The notes: generated from the letters alone by a model not told the origin. A stretch of 64,000 bases of DNA from CAYNJG01 sp965216885 (GCA_965216885.1 OZ244208.1:2108001-2172000), one strand, 5' to 3'; numbered from the stretch's first letter, positions 52,633 to 62,322 are shown. Numbers and translations: made by a program.

Positions 52633-53685
52633 CTAATAGTCAACATTGGCTTCACCATCGTCGACGCTGATCAAAAACGACATGACAATGGGATCGATTT
52701 CATTCGGGACGAATCGGACAGCGCCGTCCATCAGGGCCACGTTCACGCCGCCAGCATGATTGCTGCGCGGTGATGAAGAAAGCCACTGCGTCTTCGTACC
52801 CATCACAAACTGATCGCAAGGCATCCCTTCCAGTTGTGCATCCTCGGGGTCGTCGCACCCGTACAACATGTCCATGTTTGGACCCTGGTGATTGGGGCGT
52901 TGCATGAAACGCGTTGCGGTAAGTATCGGCGAGAAGCGATTCTGTTCTTCGATCTCACGGCGTGTTTGTGCGACATAGTGAGCGTCGTAGGCAAGGAGGC
53001 TGGAGCCATTCCACGGAAGCGACCATACGCCACGTTGATCGTTGGGGTTGGCCCGAGTGCGAACCTCCGACAACATGAACGTTTTCGACATGCCGTCTTC
53101 CACTTCGCGAAGTTCAAGTCCCCAGCTACCCATGGCGCCGGCAAAGACTTCCTGCAAATCCAGATGATGGGGCGAAGCCCATGCGGCGTAGTTTGCTTTG
53201 CCAAGCGGAATGTGGAATGACAGCGGGCTGTTGAGAAACCGGCCCTCGGCGCTGTCGCTGGCACACATCAAGGCCTGCGGCTGTGCACCGCCCGGGTTGC
53301 CATCCTGTTCAAACACGGGGGTCTTCAGATCGAACTGATCGAAGAGTGCCTGTTCTTCAAAGAATGGTAACGTCAGTACGATCCAACTGAGCTGTTGCTT
53401 TTCATTGGGAACAAACGAGCCAAAGTCCCAGTCGGGTTTGGCGTTGTAGCCAGCCAGTCCCGGTGGCGGCAGGACGCTGTTGGCGGATTCGTAATTGAGG
53501 ACAGCCAGCGCCAACTGCTTCATGTTATTGGAGCAACTGATTCGGCGTGCCGCTTCTCTTGCCGACTGAACCGCCGGAAGGAGTAACGAAACGAGCATCG
53601 CAATGATGGCGATCACCACCAACAGCTCGACCAGCGTAAAGCCAGGGCTGCGGGACTTGCCGGCAATGATTGGTTCCGTCGTCAT
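52633..53685 (-). CDS. DUF1559 prepilin-like protein
   Basis: A 350-residue member of a planctomycete-typical family with a type IV pilin-like N-terminus: GFTLVELLVVIAIIAMLVSL at about residues 15-34, cleaved at G/F by a prepilin peptidase. The DUF1559 domain is seen in MKQLALAVLNYESANSVLPPPG and, at the end, GGVNVALMDGAVRFV. These proteins are thought to build pseudopili. The ATG at 53685 lies behind no strong ribosome site; 53757 would add 24 residues before the pilin motif. Confidence 0.9.
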   Translation of the reverse strand: MTTEPIIAGKSRSPGFTLVELLVVIAIIAMLVSLLLPAVQSAREAARRISCSNNMKQLALAVLNYESANSVLPPPGLAGYNAKPDWDFGSFVPNEKQQLSWIVLTLPFFEEQALFDQFDLKTPVFEQDGNPGGAQPQALMCASDSAEGRFLNSPLSFHIPLGKANYAAWASPHHLDLQEVFAGAMGSWGLELREVEDGMSKTFMLSEVRTRANPNDQRGVWSLPWNGSSLLAYDAHYVAQTRREIEEQNRFSPILTATRFMQRPNHQGPNMDMLYGCDDPEDAQLEGMPCDQFVMGTKTQWLSSSPRSNHAGGVNVALMDGAVRFVPNEIDPIVMSFLISVDDGEANVDY

Positions 53686-54009
53686 GCGATTTCCGTGATT
53701 CGAAATCGTGAACCCCTGACACGTTTGGAGGGGCGTTCCACGAGCATCAGTTCCCATCCTAGTTGATTTCTCGAATCAGTCGCAGTGTTGGGCGGCTCGC
53801 CAATCGGCGTTCGGGAAATCGGGATCCGATTAAGCACAATATATCGGTTAGGCGTTTTTTTGCGAGTAAATGATCGGTTTGTCGGTTAGGCAGCCAACGG
53901 AGATTTTTGCATTGCGAACGCGGCATTTGCGAAAAACACCGCGAAATTCGGTGACAGGCGGGGTAAGGGAGTGTTTCCTGGCAGACAAGTTTGGCACGAT
54001 AGTCCGTAC
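53686..54009 (+). other. Intergenic region before rnpB
   Basis: 324 bases between the DUF1559 start and rnpB. I see no gene. The rnpB promoter should lie just before 54010; GATAGT at 53998-54003 could be the -10 element, but the -35 region is poor. Confidence 0.4.
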
Positions 54010-54423
54010 GTTCGAAGTGGGCGGGGTGGTCGCCGGTCACGTTACGTGACGGGAGGAAAGTCCGGGCTCCGCAGGGCTGAGTGGTCGGTAACGCCGACCG
54101 GCTGACGAAGTTCGCTTCGACAGTCAGGGCAAGTGCAACAGAAAGCAAACCGCCGGCGGGCAGACTTCTGCCGGCCGGTAAGGGTGAAACGGTGAGGTAA
54201 GAGCTCACCAGCAGCCAGGGTGACCTGGTTGGCTAGGTAAACCCCACTCGGAGCAAGGCCAAACAGAAAGGACGGGGTGCATTGCATCCCACGCAGCGGC
54301 TCGTTGCGTCATCACTTTCGGGTAGGCTGCTTGAGGTGTCGGGCAATCGGCATCCTAGATAAATGACCATCGCTGACAGTTTTTCTGTCAGTACAGAACC
54401 CGGCTTACAAGCCCGCTTCGAAC
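54010..54423 (+). ncRNA. rnpB: RNase P RNA (bacterial type A)
   Basis: RNase P RNA is the catalytic RNA that matures the 5' end of tRNAs. The 5' end GTTCGAAGTGGGC (54010-54022) pairs with GCCCGCTTCGAAC (54411-54423), which closes helix P1. Conserved core sequences are present: GAGGAAAGTCCGGGCTCC (54052-54069), then ACAGAAAGCAAACC (54138-54151), GTAAACCCC (54237-54245) and, at the 3' side, CAGAACCCGGCTTA (54394-54407). Length is 414 bases, normal for the A type. It is followed by ATTTTTCC. The metallophosphoesterase frame starts inside it but its true start lies behind it. Confidence 0.93.
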
Positions 54424-54461
54424 TTATTTTTCCGTGCCACTCCGCCGTCATGCGGTCACCC

Positions 54462-55106
54462 ATGCCTCAGATCTGGTTTACTGCCGACACGCACCTGGGC
54501 CATGCCAACATCATCAAGTACTGCGCTCGGCCCTACATGACCGAGAACGAGCTCGAGCTATTGCGCACCGAGCCGCGCGGAGATTGGCGGGTCTCTCGGG
54601 AGACGGTCGATCGACACGACACGGCGCTCATTGATGCGATCAACGATTGTGTTGCGCCGGAGGATACGCTGTGGATTTTGGGCGACTTCTGTTGGGGCAA
54701 GTTCCGGGAAGCTCGGGATTACCTTTCCCGTTTTCGTTGCGAGCGAATCAATCTTGTCTGGGGTAATCACGATGACCGGACCGTTGGCGAGGCTTTCTCA
54801 AAAACGATGGAGCAGGGCATGATCAATGTTCGCGGTCAACGCATCTGGCTAAATCACTACCCAATGCGAAGCTGGGATGGACGTTTCCATGGCGCGTGGC
54901 ATCTATACGGACATGTCCACGGCCGCCTGGTTGAAGAAGATCGACAGCGCCCCGTGCTACTGACGCGTGATATGGGCGTCGACGTGTGCGACTATCGTCC
55001 CGTCAGTTTCGATGAACTACACAACTATATGATGCCTCGAATGGAAGCCTTCGAAACGGCGAAAGCAAAGTATATCGCCGGCGATCAGAGTCAGATCATC
55101 GAGTAA
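54462..55106 (+). CDS. Metallophosphoesterase
   Basis: A 214-residue calcineurin-type phosphoesterase. The motifs are FTADTHLGHANII (about residues 5-17, D8 and H10), LGDFCWG (GD-x of metal binding, near 66-72), GNHDD (near 91-95), and GHVHGRLVEE (near 147-156). It probably acts on a small phosphoester or nucleotide. The ATG at 54462 is chosen since MPQIWFTADTHLGH matches the family start; longer frames start within rnpB. ATG 54450 is an alternative. Confidence 0.88.
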   Translation: MPQIWFTADTHLGHANIIKYCARPYMTENELELLRTEPRGDWRVSRETVDRHDTALIDAINDCVAPEDTLWILGDFCWGKFREARDYLSRFRCERINLVWGNHDDRTVGEAFSKTMEQGMINVRGQRIWLNHYPMRSWDGRFHGAWHLYGHVHGRLVEEDRQRPVLLTRDMGVDVCDYRPVSFDELHNYMMPRMEAFETAKAKYIAGDQSQIIE

Positions 55107-55198
55107 CCTCCTGTCGTGCGGTTGAATGACGGGCTGCAAACGGTGCGCGTGCGGTTTCGTTTGCCTGCGAATCGGTAAACCCATGCGGGGAATTGGTC

Positions 55199-55204
55199 TA
55201 TAAT
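55199..55204 (+). promoter_or_regulatory. Consensus -10 element directly before an ATG
   Basis: TATAAT lies 6 bases before the ATG at 55211. At usual spacing transcription would start at or next to this ATG, giving a leaderless mRNA. No good -35 sequence is seen upstream. Confidence 0.55.
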
Positions 55205-55210
55205 CCCATC

Positions 55211-55603
55211 ATGCCACGCCTTCGCTTCTCAATCCGCTCGATGCTCCTTTTCACAGCGGTGGCGGCCATGGTGATTTGGTGGACGACAACACCAACTCGC
55301 GTCACGGCGGCTTTCGTTTCGGCGATCAACCAGGGAGATTTTGAACGCGCGGGGTCCATGTTCGTCGTCGAAGGTGCCGATGACATGCTCACCAAATGGC
55401 AACCGATGGAGGCCGCTCACGTAGTGCCTTCAGCACTGACGGTGAAAGATCTGGTTCGTGGTCGCCGCGGTGTACATCTTACCGTTACGTATAAAGATGC
55501 CTCGAATGAGCTGACCGGATACTTCCTGTTGGAAGCCGGGTTTGGCGGCATTCACTCTCTGAACAAGCGACCGTATGAAGATGCGGAATTCAAGTTTCGG
55601 TAG
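55211..55603 (+). CDS. Small membrane-anchored protein with the FSIRSMLLFT-type start
   Basis: A 130-residue protein. Its start (PRLRFSIRSMLLFTAVAAMV) is an N-terminal membrane anchor of a form often seen in planctomycete proteins, and the rest is a soluble domain (AAFVSAINQGDFERAGSMFVV). It is not related to any family I can name. No ribosome site is seen before the ATG, in line with a leaderless transcript. Confidence 0.72.
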   Translation: MPRLRFSIRSMLLFTAVAAMVIWWTTTPTRVTAAFVSAINQGDFERAGSMFVVEGADDMLTKWQPMEAAHVVPSALTVKDLVRGRRGVHLTVTYKDASNELTGYFLLEAGFGGIHSLNKRPYEDAEFKFR

Positions 55604-55789
55604 CGAGTTAGATTTGTCTTTCGTTCTGGGTTTCCTCGCAGACGCCCCTCGCCCCTCGCGCCGCCTGTCGCTTCGCGATTCCACTTGCGGTAATCTAACG
55701 CGAGACCCAACTACGGCACACACAACCCAATTAGTTCGGGTATCGTGGCCTACATTCTTGTCCCCGTGCGAACTGACAAGGCGAAAATC

Positions 55790-56245
55790 GTGGCAGATAT
55801 CGTGGACGCCAAGACCAGAAGCCGGATGATGTCCGGGATTGGGACAAGGAACACGAAACCGGAATTGGTCGTTCGCCATCTGCTGTTCCAGCAGGGATTC
55901 CGCTATCGGCTGCATCGTCGCGATCTGCCTGGACGACCGGATCTTGTGCTACCGTCCTACCGGGTCGCCGTTCTTGTCAACGGCTGTTTCTGGCACCTCC
56001 ACGGTTGTGATTTGTTCAAATGGCCACGTACCAATCGGTCATTCTGGAAGAAGAAGCTGGAAGGTAACCGCGACCGTGATCTGCGCGTGCAGAGCGAGCT
56101 GAAAAAGGCGGGCTGGCACGTGATGGTTGTCTGGGAGTGTGCCACTCGACGTAAATCCGAGAACCAGTTGATGGCACTGGGGAAACGCATGAGCGACTGG
56201 ATTCGGGCCGATTCGAGTCGAATGCGATGTCGCAATTTTCGCTAG
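55790..56245 (+). CDS. vsr: Very short patch repair endonuclease Vsr
   Basis: Vsr cuts next to T:G mismatches that arise by deamination of 5-methylcytosine made by Dcm. The 151-residue protein aligns well with E. coli Vsr: the GTG start gives MADIVDAKTRSRMMSGI, D51 lies in PGRPD, and GCFWHLHGC has H69, all catalytic positions; KAGWHVMVVWECATR follows near residue 108. The stop lies 3 bases before the end of the convergent dcm gene. GTG 55745 is an alternative start with an extra 15 residues. Confidence 0.93.
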   Translation: MADIVDAKTRSRMMSGIGTRNTKPELVVRHLLFQQGFRYRLHRRDLPGRPDLVLPSYRVAVLVNGCFWHLHGCDLFKWPRTNRSFWKKKLEGNRDRDLRVQSELKKAGWHVMVVWECATRRKSENQLMALGKRMSDWIRADSSRMRCRNFR

Positions 56246-56248
56246 GCG

Positions 56249-57517
56249 CTAAACCTCGATGAGCTGGCGCTGTCGCTTTTTCTTCAGCGGCCGACGGCCT
56301 CGGTTCCCGTCCTTCATGACCTTCAGCAAATGAGGTTCCATCAATTTGGCAACGGCGCGAACGACCGGCACAACGACACTGTTTCCAAACTGGCGGTAGG
56401 CCTGAGTGTCCGAAACGGGAATCTGATAGTCATCAGGAAAGCCCATCAACCGCCCGCATTCGCGTGGCGTGAGTCGTCGCGGATTGCTGCGTGGACCACG
56501 GCGGATCAAAATCTCGCTACCGTCTTTGTAGTATCGCGCCGACAACGTGCGAGCGACGTCGCCCTTGCCCACCAGCCCAAAGCCAAAGCCGTTGCCCTTG
56601 GCCCGATGTTTCTCCGCATAGTCCTGGAGGTAGCGCCACAAATGATCGGTCAGCACGTACTTCTTGTTGACTCGCGCTTTCGAGCCCGTCGTGAAGGGAG
56701 GTTCGGCTACTTCCGAGCCGTTTTGTGAATGCAGGATATCACCGAGCGACGGCGCGGCGTCTTCCGGGAGTTGCAGGTCATCCCAGGAAAATTCTGTACG
56801 GTTTCGAAAGCCAACCATGAACACTCGTTCGCGATGTTGTGGCACGAAATGTCGGGCATCAAGGACGCGATAGTGCAGTTCGTAACCAAGGTCATCTTCC
56901 AGCGTTTCGCGGATGACTTCGAAGGTCTCGCCCTTGCGATGTCGTAGCAGGTTCTTCACGTTCTCCAGCAGGAAAGCTGCCGGTCGATGATGGTTGAGGA
57001 TACGGGCGACTTCGAAGAACAGAGTGCCTTGTGTTTTGCATTCGAACCCGTGCGGCGTGCCCAGCGAATTCTTTTTGGAGACGCCCGCGATGGAAAACGG
57101 CTGGCAAGGAAAGCCACCGACCAGCATGTCGAATTTGGGAATGTCTTCGGCCGCCGCCTCGCGGATGTCACCGTGGATCGCGTGTTCGCCGGGGAAGTTG
57201 GCCGCGTAGGTCTGTTGGCTGTGTTTGTCCCATTCGCTGGTCCACACGCACTTGCCACCGATTGATTCCAGTCCCAATCGTGTGCCGCCAATGCCCGCGA
57301 ACAGGTCGATGAATCGGAAGGCCGGGGGCGGAACAAGCTCATCGCGTTTGTGCTGAAGCACCCGTTCGAGTGCCAGTTGTTCGACGCGATTAAGCGACCC
57401 TTTCTCGTTCCACTGGATCACGGTGTCCAGCGGTAAGTCGAGGATTTGGGCCAGTTCGGCGGGCGTATACTGTTGGCCTGCCTTGCTTAATAGGTCTGTC
57501 GCGTTGTCTTCGACCAT
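56249..57517 (-). CDS. dcm: DNA (cytosine-5-)-methyltransferase, Dcm-like
   Basis: A C5-cytosine methyltransferase of 422 residues. Motif I FAGIGG (73-78), motif IV GGFPCQPFS (C138 nucleophile), motif VI ENV (185-187), motif VIII QHRERVFMVGF, and motifs IX-X RLTPRECGRLMGFPDDY and QFGNSVVVPV are all complete. The N-terminal helical part (EDNATDLLSKAGQQYTPAELAQI) and size are as in E. coli Dcm, which methylates CCWGG. Its neighbour vsr supports this. No restriction gene is nearby. The ATG at 57517 is chosen. Confidence 0.94.
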   Translation of the reverse strand: MVEDNATDLLSKAGQQYTPAELAQILDLPLDTVIQWNEKGSLNRVEQLALERVLQHKRDELVPPPAFRFIDLFAGIGGTRLGLESIGGKCVWTSEWDKHSQQTYAANFPGEHAIHGDIREAAAEDIPKFDMLVGGFPCQPFSIAGVSKKNSLGTPHGFECKTQGTLFFEVARILNHHRPAAFLLENVKNLLRHRKGETFEVIRETLEDDLGYELHYRVLDARHFVPQHRERVFMVGFRNRTEFSWDDLQLPEDAAPSLGDILHSQNGSEVAEPPFTTGSKARVNKKYVLTDHLWRYLQDYAEKHRAKGNGFGFGLVGKGDVARTLSARYYKDGSEILIRRGPRSNPRRLTPRECGRLMGFPDDYQIPVSDTQAYRQFGNSVVVPVVRAVAKLMEPHLLKVMKDGNRGRRPLKKKRQRQLIEV

Positions 57518-57682
57518 GTCGTCTTCCGTGACCCGGGAAACCCCAAAAGAATGCCGGTGTGCGTTGGGCGACGTGTTCCGGCGACGGGCGTGCGCCAATC
57601 GGCGACGGCTGCATTTTAGGGCAACGCCAGCGAATGCCAAACTGGTCAAATGGGGCTGTGGCCAGGAATCGGCAAATGAGCT

Positions 57683-58942
57683 TTAGAATCGGAAGCGAAC
57701 GCCGCCTACGACGCCGCGAATCTCCACGCCTCCAATGTCCAGGTAGTCGTAGCCCGCGAACCATTCGATGTGTTCACCCTGCCGTAGGGCGGCCGTGAGT
57801 CGACCGTGGAACAAGTCGGCGTCGCCCAGCGTGCCGAGATCGACCTCGCCGGAGAAGACAACGGGACCGGCGAAAAGGTCGGTACCCAGCGTCAGGTTCA
57901 AGCCGGATTCGCCGCCGTAGCTGTCCGCCAGCCAGTTGATGCCGATGCCCACGCGTGTGCGGGCAAAATCGGAAGGCATGATCTCGTAGACGATGTTCGC
58001 ATCGCCCATCCACATGTGATCGCGAAAGTCGGCGTCCCGTTCGCGAAACAGTCGGACGCCCAAGTCGACGCCCAAACCACCGGTCGCGTTCAGGAGCATG
58101 CCGAATCCCGTCCGGTCCACGTCCGCTTCGTCGTTCGCGTGATCCAGTTCCAGGCGAAAATGGATCGGCTTCAACGTGGAGGCGAAATCCGAAATCACAA
58201 CCTGTTGCTCATCGCATTCCGTCACGATGCTCGACTCGGCAGGCATCACGGGTGTCACGATGGGCTGCGGAAGGATGAACGGTTCGCCTGGCGTGGTGAG
58301 TTCTTCAATCGGAGCGTAACTCTCGGTGCCGTCGTGAATGACGACCGGGTCGCAAGGTACGACGGAGTTCGGTGGAATCGAGAATCCGTTGTCGTAGTAG
58401 TGATGTTCTTCGACGACCGTCACTGGTCGCGGCGAGTGGTAGTCGAACCCGAATCCGTACTGCCAGCGCGGGTGACGCAGCGGACGATGCCGGTGGTGGT
58501 AGGGTTGGTGGCGATCGGAGCGAACGGGCACGGGAGCCGGGTCGCGGGGACGACGGTCTCGGGAAGCGTGTTGATTCGTGGCGGCTCGGATCGAACCCAG
58601 CTTGCGACGCTGGTCCGAGCTTCGAGCTGTTCGAGTGGCGTTGCGTATTGAACTGCTGGTGGTTGATCGTGTTGTCGCGGCGGCTTCTCGCTGAGCGGCG
58701 GCTTGTTGTTCGCGCTGTTGTTCGTATTGTTGCTCGCGCTGCTCTGCGGCTCGTTGACGGTCTCGCTCTTCTCGCTCCTCGCGTTCGTTTCGGTCATCGT
58801 TGGACGCACGAGCTGGTGCGGAGCGGGCGGCTGGTTTGGGCGAGCCGGCGGACTTGCCTCGCAACGCCTGGAGCTTGCCGCCCCAGGCAACGGTTGGCAG
58901 AGAAACGAGGAGCATGACGATCACGAGTTTGCTGCGAGACAT
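57683..58942 (-). CDS. Exported beta-strand-rich protein with Arg/Glu/Gln coiled region
   Basis: A 419-residue exported protein. The signal peptide (SKLVIVMLLVSLPTVAWG) is followed by a low-complexity region with Glu/Arg/Gln repeats (about residues 50-100, EREEREERDRQRAAEQREQQ) and a His/Arg-rich region (HQPYHHRHRPLRHPRW). The C-terminal 180 residues (about 240-419) alternate hydrophobic strands and turns (HFRLELDHANDEADVD, GVRFRF at the end) as in an outer-membrane barrel. I do not know the family. Confidence 0.75.
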   Translation of the reverse strand: MSRSKLVIVMLLVSLPTVAWGGKLQALRGKSAGSPKPAARSAPARASNDDRNEREEREERDRQRAAEQREQQYEQQREQQAAAQREAAATTRSTTSSSIRNATRTARSSDQRRKLGSIRAATNQHASRDRRPRDPAPVPVRSDRHQPYHHRHRPLRHPRWQYGFGFDYHSPRPVTVVEEHHYYDNGFSIPPNSVVPCDPVVIHDGTESYAPIEELTTPGEPFILPQPIVTPVMPAESSIVTECDEQQVVISDFASTLKPIHFRLELDHANDEADVDRTGFGMLLNATGGLGVDLGVRLFRERDADFRDHMWMGDANIVYEIMPSDFARTRVGIGINWLADSYGGESGLNLTLGTDLFAGPVVFSGEVDLGTLGDADLFHGRLTAALRQGEHIEWFAGYDYLDIGGVEIRGVVGGVRFRF

Positions 58943-59322
58943 GTGAACATCCTTGTTCGGGCGTTGATGCTGAGACCTATCAACGTCTTTGCAGAACACG
59001 TGCCATTCCGTTTGTGGGCAGCTCGCCCCACCAGAACGCCTACCTCGTTGGCGCAACCGTCAGGATCAACCATGGGCGCGTCGCAAGTTGACTTCGCGAA
59101 TACTCAGTTCGACGACAGCAGCAATGCTTGCACTCCAATCCGTTGGCGGGCGTACGCTCAACGTCTGATGTCGTCAGCAAATGGTTGAATTTACGTGTTT
59201 ACATCGTTTCAGGACCCATACAGAATCCGATTTTGCGGGCCATAGATCGTCGTTTCTGTTAGCCTGTGAGGACACGGAAGCTGGCAATCGAGAGCGATTT
59301 GGGATCGAAAAGGCGACAACGG
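58943..59322 (+). other. Divergent intergenic region
   Basis: 380 bases between divergent genes. The open frame for the protease extends back to a GTG at 59266. No repeat, RNA or certain promoter is seen. Confidence 0.4.
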
Positions 59323-62322
59323 ATGAAGAGCAGGACGAGGCAGCGGCGAGACGGGAACAGGACAATCAGAAGAACACGAGCGACCGAGCAAAATCGGACG
59401 ATGGAGAGCCTTGAGTCGCGCGATCTGCTCGCGGCGGATCTTGGCTTTGAGAAGACGGGCATCCCGACACCCGATCCCGATGCACCGCAGGCCATCGTGG
59501 GTGGTAATCAATCGCTGCGTGGTGAATACGACTGGATCGTGTCCTTGCAGATTCCTCGGTTTGGACACACGTGCGGTGGAACACTGGTTTCGCCGACGGC
59601 CGTGATCACTGCGGCACACTGCGTTGAGGGGTCGTCGGCCTCGCAGTATGAACTGATCATTGGTCGCGAAGATCTGAATCGCAACGATGACGGTACCGAA
59701 GTGGGCATCGAGCAGATCATTGTGCATCCGGACTACGATTCCTTCTCTAACGGCGCGGACATTGCGATTCTGTTGTTGGAAGAGCCCGTGCCGAACGAAC
59801 CGATCGATTACCTGAATCAGAGTAACGCGTCCCTCGCTAACGCGGGCGTCATCTCCACGTCGCTAGGCTGGGGAGCAACGCGTGAAGGTGGCAGTGTGGT
59901 GTCGTTCTTGCGCGAGGTAGACCTGCCTATCGTCTCCAATGCCGTGGCGAACGCGCCGGCGGCTTACAACGGTCAGATTACGGACGACATGCTGCCGGCT
60001 GGTCAGGCTGCGGGAGGCATCGATTCCTGCCAGGGCGACAGTGGAGGTCCGCTGATCGTTCGTGACTCGTCCGGAAATCCACAGCTCGCGGGAGTTGTCA
60101 GTTGGGGCGAAGGTTGCGCCCGGCCGAACAAGTATGGACTCTACGCGCGTGTCACTTCGTTCACTGACTGGATTGACGAAATCGTAGGCTTTGGACCGGA
60201 AGGCCGCGTCAACTTCAATCAGGAACGCTATGTCGCTGGAAACGAGATCGAGATTCGGGTTCAGGACGAAAACGTCGAAGGCGATTCGGTCGACGTCATG
60301 GTTACGTCCGACTCGGGCGACCAGGAGACACTGACGCTCACCGAGACCGGCACCGGTCGGTATGTGGCTTCCATCGCGGTCGCCACATCCGAAATCGCGA
60401 CGGACAATGGACAGCTGGACGTGTCCGGTGAAGAGCTGCTCACAGTGACTTATCTCGATGTCGACAACGGCGAGGGTGTCGAGAACGAAGTCAGCAGCAC
60501 GGCGTTGATCGTGGTGGATGACTTCGGCAACGAGCCTTCGGAGGCTGCACCAATCGCGTTGGAAGCGTCCACCGTTGGCGAGATTGATCTCAACGGCGAC
60601 ACCGACTGGTTTCAATTTGATGTTGAAGCCGGGACCGGTTACGAATTTCTCGTCGATCTGGATGGTGAATCGTTGAACGATTCCGAACTGACGATCTACG
60701 GCGATGGCGGTGAGATGGTGTTGGGCTTCAACGACAACGTCGAGGACGAACTGGGTTCGCAGATCATCTATTTCCCCAACGAAGCCGAAACGGTCTTCAT
60801 TGAAGTCGGTGGATTTGGCGCAAACATCGGTACCTACAGTCTGAGCGTGATTGAGACGGACGAACCCAGTGACGACCATCCGAATATCGTGGGCGGTTCG
60901 ACGGTCGTGGAAGTTGGTGACCGGGAACGTGGCACGATTGGGAACTCGGACGACGCCGACTGGTTCCAGTTTGAGGCCGAAGCGGGCGTTACCTATCGCC
61001 TGGATGTGTCGCTCATCACGCTGGATGATTCGCAGTTGCGACTGGTTGATTCCGATGGCCGGACGGAGCTGGCGTTTAACGACGACGTTGAGCTTGGGTT
61101 TGAGCGTCGGTCAGAGATCTACTACCGATCGGACGAATCTGAAACGCTGTTCATGGAGGTCACCGGTTGGGGAACGGAGACCGGTTCGTACCGCGTTGGT
61201 GTTGAGGCACTGGTGGACGATCACGGCAACAACGCAGAGGGTGCGACGGAGATTGGCGAAGTGACCGCGACCGTGACTCGCGAGTTCGGCGAGCTGACTC
61301 CGGAGGACGTGGACTGGTTCAGTGTTTCTGTCAAAGCCAATCTGTACTACGAGTTTCGAACGCTCAATACGTCTGGCGACACGGTGTTGAGAGTCCTGGA
61401 TGAAACGGGCGGAGAGGTGCTGGCCAGAAATGATGACGCGGACTTCAACAATGGCGACTTCCTGTCGACGATCGTCTGGCAAGCGCCGCGTGACGGCGAT
61501 TTTCACGTCGAAGTGTCAGCCTACGCCGGTGAATTTACTTATCAACTGAACGCACGGCAAATCGCTCCGGACCCGGATGACGATTACCCCAATCGCGCCG
61601 AACTGGCAGAGTCGATTGACGTTCCGGAACGGGTAACGGGCAGTGTGGATTTTCAGGCGGACGTCGACTGGTTCCAGTTCGATGCAATTGAAGGTGGCGA
61701 GTACACCTTCCGTACGACGCTGCGGGGACTCGACGATTCGGTGCTTCAGCTCTTTAGTGAAGACGGCGAGACGCTGGTGGCTGAGAACGACGATGTCGAC
61801 TACCCGGTCAACCGTGGATCGCTGATCGAATGGACAGCAGAATCAACCGGCACGTACTACATTGTGGTTTCTGGCTTTGACGGCTCGATGGGAACCTATC
61901 GATTGCGGACGGACGTCGAAATTGATCTGGTTCCGGGCGATGTGAACCTTGACCGCGTACTGGACTCGCAAGACATCGATCTGCTCTTCACCGCGATTAA
62001 CGAAGGGCTGGACGATACGCTGTTTGACGTCAACGATGACGACGAGATTGATCAGAGTGACGTGGACGCGTTGTTGGATATGATGAACACAATTCGAGGT
62101 GACGCGAATCTTGACGGGATCGTTGATTTCTCGGACTTCCTCGCGATGTCTCGTGGATTCGGGACGGATGGCGGTTGGTCTGGGGGCGATTTTGACGGCA
62201 GCGGCGAGACGGATTTTCAGGACTTCCTGGAACTCTCCCGGAACTTTGATCAGGGACCGGACGCCGATGACCGATCTGCCGTAAATCTTCTGGCAGTCGC
62301 GTTTGCGTCGTGGGAAGATTGA
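59323..62322 (+). CDS. Secreted trypsin-like serine protease with four PPC domains and dockerin
   Basis: A 999-residue secreted protease. The N-terminus ends with MESLESRDLLAADL, the planctomycete LEPR-XLL-like motif. The chymotrypsin fold starts with IVGG (58-61), and H99 (TAAHC), D146 (ADIAIL) and S240 (GDSGGP) form the triad; D234 in the S1 pocket suggests cleavage after Lys or Arg. Four PPC domains (about 405-865; each with D-W-F-Q/S-F/V) follow, then a dockerin-like part (about 868-985, with EF-hand-like DVNLDRVLDSQDIDLLF and DANLDGIVDFSDFLAMS). The ATG at 59323 is preferred; ATG 59401 would keep only the motif. Confidence 0.9.
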   Translation: MKSRTRQRRDGNRTIRRTRATEQNRTMESLESRDLLAADLGFEKTGIPTPDPDAPQAIVGGNQSLRGEYDWIVSLQIPRFGHTCGGTLVSPTAVITAAHCVEGSSASQYELIIGREDLNRNDDGTEVGIEQIIVHPDYDSFSNGADIAILLLEEPVPNEPIDYLNQSNASLANAGVISTSLGWGATREGGSVVSFLREVDLPIVSNAVANAPAAYNGQITDDMLPAGQAAGGIDSCQGDSGGPLIVRDSSGNPQLAGVVSWGEGCARPNKYGLYARVTSFTDWIDEIVGFGPEGRVNFNQERYVAGNEIEIRVQDENVEGDSVDVMVTSDSGDQETLTLTETGTGRYVASIAVATSEIATDNGQLDVSGEELLTVTYLDVDNGEGVENEVSSTALIVVDDFGNEPSEAAPIALEASTVGEIDLNGDTDWFQFDVEAGTGYEFLVDLDGESLNDSELTIYGDGGEMVLGFNDNVEDELGSQIIYFPNEAETVFIEVGGFGANIGTYSLSVIETDEPSDDHPNIVGGSTVVEVGDRERGTIGNSDDADWFQFEAEAGVTYRLDVSLITLDDSQLRLVDSDGRTELAFNDDVELGFERRSEIYYRSDESETLFMEVTGWGTETGSYRVGVEALVDDHGNNAEGATEIGEVTATVTREFGELTPEDVDWFSVSVKANLYYEFRTLNTSGDTVLRVLDETGGEVLARNDDADFNNGDFLSTIVWQAPRDGDFHVEVSAYAGEFTYQLNARQIAPDPDDDYPNRAELAESIDVPERVTGSVDFQADVDWFQFDAIEGGEYTFRTTLRGLDDSVLQLFSEDGETLVAENDDVDYPVNRGSLIEWTAESTGTYYIVVSGFDGSMGTYRLRTDVEIDLVPGDVNLDRVLDSQDIDLLFTAINEGLDDTLFDVNDDDEIDQSDVDALLDMMNTIRGDANLDGIVDFSDFLAMSRGFGTDGGWSGGDFDGSGETDFQDFLELSRNFDQGPDADDRSAVNLLAVAFASWED

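Noticed and set aside
59863..60879. 338-residue minus-strand frame in the protease gene
   Set aside because: Antisense to a protein with clear catalytic and PPC motifs; no signal or domain of its own.
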